From the NCBI RefSeq assembly GCF_963678635.1, contig NW_026971466.1, positions 25,106-89,105 on the forward strand: a DNA stretch of 64,000 nucleotides, read 5' to 3'. The notes beneath the pieces are model-generated. The model ran no database searches, was not told where the DNA came from, and worked only from the letters and a program-made list of their open reading frames with translations. Position 1 is the stretch's first letter; each line of letters opens with the position of its first letter. This document shows, one piece after another, positions 39,774 through 51,619 of the stretch. The position numbers and the translations under genes were made by a program. The stretch comes from Symsagittifera roscoffensis (Eukaryota > Xenacoelomorpha > Acoela > Convolutidae).

Positions 39774-40130
39774 TCAATCGGAACCCCTGAAAATGACAAA
39801 ACAAGAAAAATGATGATAAAACTGTAAATTTTTTACTACAAGCTTTTCAAATTTAGTGTATAGTCTTTTCAGATTTAGTAAAAAAATTTTATTCAAAGTA
39901 TTTTCTACTATGAGTGTGTTTTGAGACTGCTGAGCACATAATTTAACATTATGTTGACAATGATTCTTCTTGATATGATTACTAAGTTCCTCGCTACTAT
40001 ATCTATAAAAGTTACGATTGGAACACTTTAAAACGCCACAGTGCTTTCGATGTCTTGATGCGTGTAAGCGAGTGTTTTCTCTTCCACATTCAAGACATGC
40101 AATTCTTTCGTTTCTGTTCAATGACGGCAT
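39774..40130 (-). pseudogene. Zinc-finger N-terminus of polymerase, left arm copy
   Basis: ATG 40,130. It encodes MPSLNRNERIACLECG... with CxxC and clustered His residues (RHRKHC, HIKKNHC), matching the start of the polymerase gene at 26,740 in gene order and motif. The remaining polymerase domains do not follow; the frame ends in unrelated sequence after about 118 codons. It is therefore a decapitated leftover duplicated in both arms. Confidence 0.55.
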
Positions 40131-40359
40131 CTCAATAAGTAAAAAAAGAAAAAATGGGATATTCAGAATCTCACAAATTTTTAGAGAAAAAAAGTTGAAT
40201 AACATCAAAAAATGAATGAAAATGAATTTAAAAAAAGCAAATTTCTTAACCAATTGCTTTTAACGCGAAAAAAATCAGAATGGATTTACTATTTAGTCTA
40301 GCTGAAATAAAATTTATCCAATCTAACCATGGAGTTTTCAAAAGTTTTGCTATCAATCA

Positions 40360-40470
40360 ATCAGAATCGAGCATTAATTATAAGGAAAATATAATCTTTT
40401 CTGATATCAACCAATCAGAATCGACTTTCAATGGTCATGGAATTTTCCGTCAATTTTATGTCAACCAATC
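40360..40470. promoter_or_regulatory. Cluster of CCAATCAGA boxes
   Basis: AATCAATCAGAATCGA, AACCAATCAGAATCGA and AACCAATCAAAATTGA repeat at 40-70 bp spacing upstream of the zinc-finger ORF (minus strand). They match NF-Y-type CCAAT boxes. Mirrored in the right arm at about 49,370-49,490 and present in degenerate form at 26,430-26,510. Confidence 0.45.
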
Positions 40471-41369
40471 AAAATTGAGTTCTACTTCTCATGAGTTTTT
40501 CAACAATTTCAATATCAAATGAGCAGAATTGAATATTCTTTCAGTAACACTGTTTGTTGGAAATCATCCCATTAGAATCAAGCATTTTCTAAAAGTGAAC
40601 TGTTTATTATTTGAAAAAAAACTTAATCATTATTTAAAAAATGTCTATCAAAAAACATCTGAATTTCCTCGAGTTACTTTACAAGAAAAAAGAAAAAATT
40701 CCAATTGATTTTCTTATTGATGAAATAGATGTGGAATCTTATTTTTTCACAGTTTTTTGGACGTTTATGTTGTCCAAAAGAGAGTTCTCCAACTAAGTAA
40801 AGGTCTCTTTAGAGAAACTTACTCAATCAAACAGTTTACTTGTCATCAACATATTGCGTGTCAAAGCTTCAAACTAACGGCTGAATTACACCTCACAAGG
40901 AAAATTTTTTTGTTTATTCTCGAGAATTTGAAATTAATCAAAAAAGTCGTACGATAATATATCAAAAAGTCTTTTTATCCCCTACCCAATACCCAAATTT
41001 GTAAAAACTCCCCAGGAAAATTCTTTATTCCTTCATTTCTTTAAGAATTTTTAAAGTTCAAAATCCTGCTTGATTCGATTTGGAATCAGATTTCTAGATA
41101 TTTGCTCTGAAAAATTAAATTCATCAAATTTGAGTTATCCTCCTAAATTTACATCAAAATCAAAGAACTTGACTGTACTATCTACTCAAAAGTCAACAAT
41201 TTCTTATTGAGTACATAAAAAAAATCAATTATCTTGATGAAAAAACTTGTAGAGATACTACTTGTTCGCTATTCTTTTGTTATTTATATCAGCAATATTT
41301 CGTTCATTTGTTTTTGCGATTGCTTTTGTGTATATTTTTACTTATTGGGAAGATTTAAGTCCTTAAATA

Positions 41370-41515
41370 AATCTCTGATTGGATACGACAACTGGAACTA
41401 AAATGAACATTTTTGTCAATGGAAACGACAATAACCAAAATGGAGCTTTGTTTCCGATTGGACACGACTTTTATCCAAGAATGTCATAAAAGGAAGCTGA
41501 AATCTGATTGGATAC
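41370..41515. promoter_or_regulatory. Repeated (T)CTGATTGGATACGAC motif upstream of the core ORF
   Basis: Three copies at about 41,374, 41,453 and 41,503 (GATTGGATACGACAA, GATTGGACACGACTT, GATTGGATACGACTA). Each contains an inverted CCAAT box plus a shared ACGAC tail, 180-320 bp before the ATG at 41,690. Likely promoter elements by position. Confidence 0.4.
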
Positions 41516-41689
41516 GACTACAACCCAAATAAGGAAAATCAATTCTGATAGGCCAAACCCATACTTTCGAGTTGAAGGTATCCCTAACTCCTAACTAAAA
41601 ATCATTTTATTTTCAATTTAACTACCGTCAGCTGCCCCCTCTCTCAGCTTTTTCTTGTTTTTACTCGTTTACTCAATTTATTGCTAAAA

Positions 41690-42133
41690 ATGATCTTCTC
41701 AATGCAAAACAGCAACCTCATGTACTCTGTAGAATTTTCGCCTGATCTAGTACAAATTCAAGTGCGAAAAACAGTGTCTGGAGTTTTTCTGACACGAATG
41801 GACATCCCAATCCAAGTCTGGCACATGGTGGAAGTGATGCGAAGGGACCTCAACGAACATCATATGACACAACTACCCATGACAGAGAACCAACTTGAAG
41901 AAATGCAAATGATGGAGGATGTTTCTGATCATGTGGGAATGAACTACCCCGAGATTTCTGACTCAAGATTTGTAGCTCAACCGGTCGACGACTTCCTCTT
42001 TCCTTGGGAGGAGGCAGGATCAGCCGAAAACCCCATCACAATAGATGAAGATGAGGTATTCTCAGAAACAATGACATCTCAAAACACTCCTCCACAACAA
42101 CCACCAGCAATGGAACCTCGTCTACAGAGCTAA
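41690..42133 (+). CDS. Core ORF 1, small acidic protein, possibly PC4-like (147 aa)
   Basis: The first ATG is at 41,690; the open frame starts slightly upstream without one. The first ~60 residues form alternating strands ending in IPIQVWHMVEVMRR, which resembles the strand-then-W-helix end of PC4/single-strand-binding coactivator domains and parallels the second core ORF (IIIDLSEWREL). The C-terminal half is acidic and proline-rich (EEAGSAENPITIDEDEVF) and probably disordered. It lies directly downstream of the GATTGGATACGAC promoter-like repeats. The stop falls at the first base pairs of the tandem array. The PC4 suggestion is weak and needs structure comparison. Confidence 0.5.
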   Translation: MIFSMQNSNLMYSVEFSPDLVQIQVRKTVSGVFLTRMDIPIQVWHMVEVMRRDLNEHHMTQLPMTENQLEEMQMMEDVSDHVGMNYPEISDSRFVAQPVDDFLFPWEEAGSAENPITIDEDEVFSETMTSQNTPPQQPPAMEPRLQS

Positions 42134-45100
42134 GAAGGTGACTTTTGAATTAGTTAGGTAATAAAAAAGTAATTCCACCTGAGAAAATGACGTCATTACA
42201 CTTTAACTTTTATAGAACAGTAAAAAAGTGGAATATTTCTACCAGAGAAATTGACGTCATTACTCATTAAATTTTAGAATCTTCTATTTTTTAGAATCTA
42301 CAGATTAAATCCTTGAATTTTATTGATTTACACATTAACATCTAGATTTTTCTCAATTTTCTAATTTCTTCAATTTCATTTTAATTATGAGAATAGATGA
42401 GAGGTTCAGAGTAAACCATTGAAAAACAATTAGAACCTAATTTAGTGCTCCGAACTCGCACATATGTTAAGAAACTCGAATAATTTTTGCACACATGTTC
42501 GGAAAAACATTAGAAAAATTGTACACAAGTTGAAGGTTACCTAATGGTTTTTGCATCTTGTACACACTTTTCGCACTTTGTAGAAAAATTGAAACACTTT
42601 TCGCATTTCGCCAAAAAAAAGTGAAACATTTTTCGCATATTGTCAAAAATATTGAAACACTTTTCGCATTTTGTAGGAAACAAGTGAAACACTTTTTGCA
42701 TTTTGTCGAAAAATTTGAAACACTTTTCGGATTTTGTCGAAAAAAGTGAAACACTCTTCACATTTTGTAAAACAAAGTGAAACACTTTTCGCATTTGAAG
42801 GAAAAAAGTGAAACACTTTTCGCATCTTGTCAAAAAAAGTGAAACACTTTTCGCATCTTGTTAAAAAAAATGGAACCACTTTTCGCGTCTTGTCAAAAAA
42901 AATGAAGTGATTTTCGCATTTTGTCAAAAAAAATAAAACACTTTTCGCGTTTTGTCAAAAAACTTCAAACTAGTTTCGCATTTGTACAAAAAAATGAAAC
43001 ACTTTTGGCATACGCTTCAAAAAATTGAAACAATTTCCCCATCTTGCCGAAATAAATCATAACAATTTTTCTTGCATTGTTAATTACTAATCTTTATGAA
43101 AATTTTATTCAAAATTTAATCATTCAGAAAACTAATTTTTCCATGTCTGTTGATCAGAAACAATTAAAAACCAAGGTGTTAACATAGGGAATAACGATGA
43201 AAGTCATCAATATAGAAGTTTTCTAAGCAATAAGTCAACATGCTTTTTACATTAAAGTTTTGCGTTTTTTGCCTTATAATTTAAGAAATAAAGTTAAAAT
43301 TTTACATAATTTTTGAAAAAACCAAGAAAAAACGTCCATTTTACCAAAAAAAACTCTTAGATTTTCTTGCATTTTGCAAAAAACTCTTGAGAGAATTTTT
43401 GGTACACGTAAAAAAATTATTTACATTTATATGTTAAGAACTGTTCAGGCTGGAAAAAATTTTTTTTTGACAAAATTCTTGTAACAAATATTGAATTATC
43501 ATAAGAAAAATTATTCAAAAAAGCCATTCAGAGGGTCTGACATGATTCTTCTATAGAGCTAAGAAGGTGACTTTTGAATTAGTTAGGTAATAAAAAAGTA
43601 ATTCCACCTGAGAAAATGACGTCATTACACTTTAACTTTTATAGAAGAGTAAAAAAGTGGAATATTTCCACCAGAGAAATTGACGTCATTACTCATCAAA
43701 TTTTAGAATCTTCTATTTTTTAGAATCTACAGATTAAATCCTTGAATTTTATTGATTTACACATTAACATCTAGATTTTTCTCAATTTTCTAATTTCTTC
43801 AATTTCATTTTAATTATGAGAATAGATGAGAGGTTCAGAGTAAACCATTGAAAAACAATTAGAACCTAATTTAGTGCTCCGAACTCGCACATATGTTAAG
43901 AAACTCGAATAATTTTTGCACACATGTTCGGAAAAACATTAGAAAAATTGTACACAAGTTGAAGGTTACCTAATGGTTTTTGCATCTTGTACACACTTTT
44001 CGCACTTTGTAGAAAAATTGAAACACTTTTCGCATTTCGCCGAAAAAAGTGAAACATTTTTCGCATATTGTCAAAAATATTGAAACACTTTTCGCATTTT
44101 GTAGGAAACAAGTGAAACACTTTTTGCATTTTGTCGAAAAATTTGAAACACTTTTCGGATTTTGTCGAAAAAAGTGAAACACTCTTCACATTTTGTAAAA
44201 CAAAGTGAAACAATTTTCGCATTTGAAGGAAAAAAGTGAAACACTTTTCGCATCTTGTCAAAAAAAGTGAAACACTTTTCGCATCTTGTTAAAAAAAATG
44301 GAACCACTTTTCGCGTCTTGTCAAAAAAAATGAAGTGATTTTCGCATTTTGTCAAAAAAAATAAAACACTTTTCGCGTTTTGTCAAAAAACTTCAAACTA
44401 GTTTCGCATTTGTACAAAAAAATGAAACACTTTTGGCATACGCTTCAAAAAATTGATACAATTTCCCCATCTTGCCGAAATAAATCATAACAATTTTTCT
44501 TGCATTGTTAATTACTAATCTTTATGAAAATTTTATTCAAAATTTAATCATTCAGAAAACTAATTTTTCCATGTCTGTTGATCAGAAACAATTAAAAACC
44601 AAGGTGTTAACATAGGGAATAACGATGAAAGTCATCAATATAGAAGTTTTCTAAGCAATAAGTCAACATGCTTTTTACATTAAAGTTTTGCGTTTTTTGC
44701 CTTATAATTTAAGAATTAAAGTTAAAATTTTACATAATTTTTGAAAAAACCAAGAAAAAACGTCCATTTTACCAAAAAAAAACTCTTAGATTTTCTTGCA
44801 TTTTGCAAAAAACTCTTGAGAGAATTTTTGGTACACGTAAAAAAATTATTTACATTTATATGTTAAGAACTGTTCAGGCTGGAAAAAATTTTTTTTTGAC
44901 AAAATTCTTGTAACAAATTTTGAATTATCATAAGAAAAATTATTCAGAAAAGCCATTCAGAGGGTCTGACATGATTCTTCTATAGAGCTAAGAAGGTGAC
45001 TTTTGAATTAGTTAGGTAATAAAAAAGTAATTCCACCTGAGAAAATGACGTCATTACACTTTAACTTTTATAGAACAGTAAAAAAAGTGGAATATTTCCA

Positions 45101-47355
45101 CCAGAGAAATTGACGTCATTACTCATTAAATTTTAGAATCTTCTATTTTTTAGAATCTACAGATTAAATCCTTGAATTTTATTGATTTACACATTAACAT
45201 CTAGATTTTTCTCAATTTTCTAATTTCTTCAATTTCATTTTAGTTATGAGAATAGATGAGAGGTTCAGAGTAAACCATTGAAAAACAATTAGAACCTAAT
45301 TTAGTGCTCCGAACTCGCACACATGTTAAGAAACTCGAATAATTTTTGCACACATGTTCGGAAAAACATTAGAAAAATTGTACACAGGTTGAAGGTTACC
45401 TAATGGTTTTTGCATCTTGTACACACTTTTCGCACTTTGTAGAAAAATTGAAACACTTTTCGCATTTCGCCAAAAAAAGTGAAACATTTTTCGCATATTG
45501 TCAAAAATATTGAAACACTTTTCGCATTTTGTAGGAAACAAGTGAAACACTTTTTGCATTTTGTCGAAAAATTTGAAACACTTTTCGGATTTTGTCGAAA
45601 AAAGTGAAACACTCTTCACATTTTGTCAAACAAAGTGAAACACTTTTCGCATTTGAAGGAAAAAAGTGAAACACTTTTCGCATCTTGTCAAAAAAAGTGA
45701 AACACTTTTCGCATCTTGTCAAAAAAATGGAACCACTTTTCGCGTCTTGTCAAAAAAAATGAAGTGATTTTCGCATTTTGTCAAAAAAAAATAAAACACT
45801 TTTCGCGTTTTGTCAAAAAACTTCAAACTAGTTTCGCATTTGTACAAAAAAAACGAAACACTTTTGGCATACGCTTCAAAAAATTGAAACAATTTCCCCA
45901 TCTTGCCGAAATAAATCATTACAATTTTTCTTGCATTGTTAATTACTAATCTTTATGAAAATTTTATTCAAAATTTAATCTTTCAGAAAATTAATTTTTC
46001 CATGTCTGTTGATCAGAAACAATTAAAAACCAAGGTATTAACATAGGGAATAACGATGAAAGTCATCAATATAGAAATTTTCTAAGCAATAAGTCAACAT
46101 GCTTTTTACATTAAAGTTTTGCGTTTTTTGCCTTATAATTTAAGAAATAAAGTTAAAATTTTACATAATTTTTGAAAAAACCAAGAAAAAACGTCCATTT
46201 TGCCAAAAAAAAACTCTTAGATTTTCTTGCATTTTGCCAAAAACTCTTGAGAGAATTTTTGGTACACGTAAAAAAATTATTTACATTTATATGTTAAAAA
46301 CTGTTCAGGCTGGAAAAAATTTTTTTTTGACAAAATTCTTGTAACAAATATTGAATTATCATAAGAAAAATTATTCAAAAAAGCCATTCAGAGGGTCTGA
46401 CATGATTCTTCTACAGAGCTAAGAAGGTGACTTTTGAATTAGTTAGGTAATAAAAAAGTAATTCCACCTGAGAAAATGACGTCATTACACTTTAACTTTT
46501 ATAGAACAGTAAAAAAAGTGGAATATTTCCACCAGAGAAATTGACGTCATTACTCATTAAATTTTAGAATCTTCTATTTTTTAGAATCTACAGATTAAAT
46601 CCTTGAATTTTATTGATTTACACATTAACATCTAGATTTTTCTCAATTTTCTAATTTCTTCAATTTCATTTTAATTATGAGAATAGATGAGAGGTTCAGA
46701 GTAAACCATTGAAAAACAATTAGAACCTAATTTAGTGCTCCAAACTCGAACATATGTTAAGAAACTCGAATAATTTTTGCACACATGTTCGGAAAAACAT
46801 TAGAAAAATTGTACACAAGTTGAAGGTTACCTAATGGTTTTTGCATCTTGTACACACTTTTCGCACTTTGTAGAAAAATTGAAACACTTTTCGCATTTCG
46901 CCAAAAAAAAGTGAAACATTTTTCGCATATTGTCAAAAATATTGAAACACTTTTCGCATTTTGTAGGAAACAAGTGAAACACTTTTTGCATTTTGTCGAA
47001 AAATTTGAAACACTTTTCGGATTTTGTCGAAAAAAGTGAAACACTCTTCACATTTTGTAAAACAAAGTGAAACACTTTTCGCATTTGAAGGAAAAAAGTG
47101 AAACACTTTTCGCATCTTGTCAAAAAAAGTGAAACACTTTTCGCATCTTGTTAAAAAAAATGGAACCACTTTTCGCGTCTTGTCAAAAAAAAATGAAGTG
47201 ATTTTCGCATTTTGTCAAAAAAAATAAAACACTTTTCGCGTTTTGTCAAAAAACTTCAAACTAGTTTCGCATTTGTACAAAAAAATGAAACACTTTTGGC
47301 ATACGCTTCAAAAAATTGAAACAATTTCCCCATCTTGCCGAAATAAATCATAACA
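42122..47355. repeat. Tandem array of ~1.43-kb units (3.66 copies)
   Basis: The marker AGCTAAGAAGGTG recurs at 42,128, 43,557, 44,986 and 46,417, giving periods of 1429, 1429 and 1431 bp. The last unit stops at about 47,355. Units differ by only a few bases each, so expansion is recent. Each unit begins with two TGACGTCA sites about 64 bp apart and contains a ~500-bp internal minisatellite and the phrase GGTGTTAACATAGGG, akin to the terminal repeats. Long minus-strand frames inside are by-products of the minisatellite. Confidence 0.95.
42540..43055. repeat. ~30-bp minisatellite inside array unit 1
   Basis: About 15 copies of GAAACACTTTTCGCAT plus (C)TTGTCAAAAAAAGT, with periods of about 29-36 bp. 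The same block recurs at about 43,975-44,485, 45,410-45,920 and 46,848-47,345. Spacers vary, so this is not a CRISPR array. Confidence 0.85.
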
Positions 47356-47714
47356 GAAATGATCACTAAAATTTAACCAATCAGAATTCCAGAACTAACT
47401 TTATGACGTTGATGAAAACAATTTGTGTTTTTTTTTCAAATCATTTTGCTAGTTTTCTAAATATAAATAAAGATACGCAACCAAGATTGTAAATAAAAGG
47501 AATAGTTTTCAATGAAATTCTTCCTTTTTGAAAAACCTTTGTCAAGAAAAAATTCTTATTTTACAAAATCCTTCATAAACAATTAAAGTCAATCAAGTGT
47601 TGCAAAATTTTTGGAGTTCAGTTTCTTATAAAAAATGCAGCAAAACCTACAGCTGAAAAAGTACATATTTTCTTTCATCTGAAAATCTCCTACAGTTCAG
47701 TTCATTTTACCAAC

Positions 47715-48169
47715 ATGAGAAGAATTTTTAGAAGAAACGGAAATTTATCTCAAACTTTGAAACCAATCATAATAGAACGGGCTAGTTACTGCATCCAGTT
47801 TGAAATTGGCCCCAAAATTGTCATGATTCTCAAATTTAATAAAATCTCCCAAGCTAGTGAGCAAATTATCATAGATCTTTCGGAATGGAGAGAACTCGAG
47901 AGTAGAAGAGTTAAAGAATCTAGAAAAGAATTGGCTATGTCTAAGTCACCTTCGGAAAAAAGTACGGGTTTTCATATGATTCAACTAATAATTATTTTGA
48001 TGAAGTTGTGGATCTGGGATACGGAAAAAGTTTTCATTTGCTTACAAGTGAACATTTACTACAAATGACTGTTTTTGAAAAAATGGTTGATTTTGACATC
48101 TTCTACAGAGATCCGAAGAAGTGTTTCAGTCCCTTAAGAATTTCCATACATGATTGGCGAAAAATTTAA
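47715..48169 (+). pseudogene. Core ORF 2, possibly PC4-like, with one frame break
   Basis: ATG 47,715. The first ~85 residues include FEIGPKIVMILKF...IIIDLSEWREL. The annotated frame then degrades, while a second frame from about 47,963 to a stop at 48,167 continues with convincing sequence ending SPLRISIHDWRKI. The two halves share a strand-loop-strand then W-helix pattern, so the intact gene may have carried two such motifs. It flanks the array opposite core ORF 1. Function unknown; the frameshift near 47,960 suggests decay. Confidence 0.45.
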
Positions 48170-48667
48170 ACAATTCGTGATAGAAGGTACAAGAAAGAAA
48201 AATTGAAGGTTCAACATAATAACTTAGCTCGGTTTAGAATAAAACCTGGTGTGGCACATAAAGAACAAACGATTTCGAAAATTTACTCAATTTTTAATTT
48301 TTGACACATTTTTTCATGTTTCCCATTGAATTGTAAATTGGTTTTTTTATCATTTGAATAAAGTGTTCATGAACCAAAGCTTAGTTTTTAAAGATTTATC
48401 GGTATAAACTTTTAAGAGCACATTTGAAAACAATTGATTATTTTATCACAAAGCTTACATAATCACTATGCACAGAACCATGACAATCAATAAAGCAATC
48501 AATAATCTTGAACAAATCAGATTCATTTTTTGAGTTTTGAATTTTTCGGATTCTATCCAGAAACTCTGAACCAAGAGTTTGTGTGGAAGCCAGTTTCTGG
48601 TTGGAACATAAATAATGTCTCTTGAATTTTATCCGAATTAGTCGTTTATTTGACTACTTCACTACTT
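48170..48667. other. Core-to-arm spacer
   Basis: AT-rich; no ORF or repeat recognised before the right inverted arm begins. Confidence 0.5.
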
Positions 48668-49715
48668 ATCAACAAAGTTCTTTGATTTTGATGTAAATTT
48701 AGGAGGATAACTCAAATTTGATGAATTTAATTTTTCAGAGCAAATATCTAGAAATCTGATTCCAAATCGAATCAAGCAGGATTTTGAACTTTAAAAATTC
48801 TTAAAGAAATGAAGGAATAAAGAATTTTCCTGGGGAGTTTTTACAAATTTGGGTATTGGGTAGGGGATAAAAAGACTTCTTGATATATTATCGTACGACT
48901 TTTTTGATTAATTTCAAATTCTCGAGAATAAACAAAAAAATTTTCCTTATGAGGTGTAATTCAGCCGTTAGTTTGAAGCTTTGACACGCAATATGTTGAT
49001 GACAAGTAAACTGTTTGATTGAGTAAGTTTCTCTAAAGAGACCTTTACTTAGTTGGAGAACTCTCTTTTGGACAACATAAACGTCCAAAAAACTGTGAAA
49101 AAATAAGATTCCACATCTATTTCATCAATAAGAAAATCAATTGGAATTTTTTCTTTTTTCTTGTAAAGTAACTCGAGGAAATTCAGATGTTTTTTGATAG
49201 ACATTTTTTAAATAATGATTAAGTTTTTTTTCAAATAATAAACAGTTCACTTTTAGAAAATGCTTGATTCTAATGGGATGATTTCCAACAAACAGTGTTA
49301 CTGAAAGAATATTCAATTCTGCTCATTTGATATTGAAATTGTTGAAAAACTCATGAGAAGTAGAACTCAATTTTGATTGGTTGACATAAAATTGACGGAA
49401 AATTCCATGACCATTGAAAGTCGATTCTGATTGGTTGATATCAGAAAAGATTATATTTTCCTTATAATTAATGCTCGATTCTGATTGATTGATAGCAAAA
49501 CTTTTGAAAACTCCATGGTTAGATTGGATAAATTTTATTTCAGCTAGACTAAATAGTAAATCCATTCTGATTTTTTTTCGCGTTAAAAGCAATTGGTTAA
49601 GAAATTTGCTTTTTTTAAATTCATTTTCATTCATTTTTTGATGTTATTCAACTTTTTTTCTCTAAAAATTTGTGAGATTCTGAATATCCCATTTTTTCTT
49701 TTTTTACTTATTGAG

Positions 49716-49958
49716 ATGCCGTCATTGAACAGAAACGAAAGAATTGCATGTCTTGAATGTGGAAGAGAAAACACTCGCTTACACGCATCAAGACATCGAA
49801 AGCACTGTGGCGTTTTAAAGTGTTCCAATCGTAACTTTTATAGATATAGTAGCGAGGAACTTAGTAATCATATCAAGAAGAATCATTGTCAACATAATGT
49901 TAAATTATGTGCTCAGCAGTCTCAAAACACACTCCAAGAGAAGGTAAAGTTGAGATAA
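49716..49958 (+). pseudogene. Zinc-finger N-terminus of polymerase, right arm copy
   Basis: Same start and fingers as the copy at 40,130 (minus). The frame ends after 80 codons with a different tail (QEKVKLR), showing the arms have diverged after the conserved finger region. No polymerase sequence follows. Confidence 0.55.
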
Positions 49959-51355
49959 TTTAAAAAAAAACATAGTAGAAAATACTTTTAATAATAATTT
50001 TTTACTGAATCTGAAAAGACTATACACTAAATTTGAAAAACTTCTAGTAAAAAATTTACAATTTTATCGTCATTTTTCTTGTTTTGTCATATTCAAAGGT
50101 TCTGATTGATGATAAAACCAGCAACAACCGAGTTTAAATTGTCTTGAAACTTTCAGTGGAAATCGATCCAAAATCTTCCATCTACTGTAAAAACTCCATG
50201 GGTTGCCAGCTTGCGGGGATTTTGTTGCGATAAATTTGTAGTAAAAGTGAATCACATACGCTAATGAGTGCTTAAGTATTTGTTGAAACACTATAAAAAA
50301 CTGGATCTTTATAAAACATTGATTAATTGAAAGGTTTTACCTAATAACCATTTTCAAGTTTTCCTTGCTTAGTGCTTGTAAAAGAAATCATAGAATAGTG
50401 CGTAGCAGATACTGGGGATTGATTTACAAAAATTATGGTTTTCTTTTGCTTTTTCTCTACGATTCAAAAAAAAATTGATAACTGTGCTGGAAATTGTATA
50501 GTTGCTAACATTTGAAAATTTCAAGATAATAATATACATCATTCTCAACCAAACATTTACTTCAAAATTGAAATTCAGAGTCGAAACAGCAAAATACAGT
50601 TAAAGGTCGAGAAAATAAATTGAAGTTTTTTCAAAAAAGATTTATGGAATTAATTCTTTTTCGGATTAATGAACGTTCGTTGAAATGATACATTTTTCCC
50701 TCTAAAAGTCAATTTTCAAATAAAACTTTGTTCGAATTTGATTAAGTTGGAAGATAGTAGATGGAGCAGAAACTGAGAAAAAATCTAATTGAGATAGAAA
50801 CTCAATTTAATTCATTAGGAGTTTAGAGATTTTTGAGAAATCCAACATAAAATTGTAATGTTTGGAAAATTTTTTATCACTTGATTTACTAGGTTAACTT
50901 ATATTAAAATTCAGATTTTTTGAAGAAATTTTTTGTTGTGCAGTGAACCCAACTCCAACATATTTTGAAAGATGATACATGAAGCATAAATCAAAAGTTT
51001 GCTTTCAAGATCTACATTTCATTCTTTTGGATAAAAAATTTGATGTAGAAAGATTTTTAGAGAAAATGATATGGAGTCTGCTGAGTAATTCTAAACAAAC
51101 TAATACTTTAGCAGAACCAGATGTATGATCTCCTAATTATAAGAATTTTATCAAGAAAAATTTCAACTAGACACACAGTAAAAATTTAGTTCAGTTTAGC
51201 TTCACTTTTCACTTTTTTTTCAATTAGAAAATTACGTTGAATTATAGAGTTTTTGCTTACTAAAGTTCGCAAAATTTTTCAATTGATACAGTTTGCACAA
51301 AGATTTTTTTTCCCTAATTGGTTTTTTTTGAGAACATATTTTTTAGAAGTTATAA

Positions 51356-51619
51356 ATGTTGCAGAAAAATGGAACTAGGTTCGCTTGCGTATTTCTACAT
51401 CAAAAGGATTTGCAGATTATAAACAATAGAACTGCTCTTAATTTATTCGAAGAAATCAACGTAAAAATACACCCTAAATTTCTCAAATTATACATGTGCT
51501 TTCGAATGCTTAAAATAGCAGCAATTCTTTCCCACTTAGACATTTTTGAGATAACTTCCGACAAAAATCAAGAACAAAAAGCGAATTACAAACTATTTTG
51601 CAAGAAAAGTGATAATTAA
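51356..51619 (+). CDS. Right-arm copy of the small conserved ORF, shortened (87 aa)
   Basis: Counterpart of 38,152-38,511. The first ~65 residues agree closely; the frame then shifts relative to the left-arm copy and closes early. If the left copy is functional, this one is truncated. Confidence 0.35.
   Translation: MLQKNGTRFACVFLHQKDLQIINNRTALNLFEEINVKIHPKFLKLYMCFRMLKIAAILSHLDIFEITSDKNQEQKANYKLFCKKSDN

Larger units (their letters stand above)
36500..41178. repeat. Left inverted arm (TIR) of the Polinton-like element
   Basis: Reverse complement of 48,668-52,893, with substitutions and indels. The arm is longer than its partner mainly because about 470 bp (about 37,210-37,735) is missing from the right arm. 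Most of it is AT-rich noncoding sequence. Confidence 0.85.

Noticed and set aside
42467-47169. Overlapping minus-strand ORFs rich in K/C/F (e.g. KCFTFF repeats) and short plus-strand frames
   Set aside because: They are translations of the ~30-bp minisatellite, recur in every array unit and change frame with A-run length; not genes.
42540-47345. CRISPR-like array
   Set aside because: Repeat lengths and spacers vary, spacers are A-rich variants of one sequence, and the context is eukaryotic.
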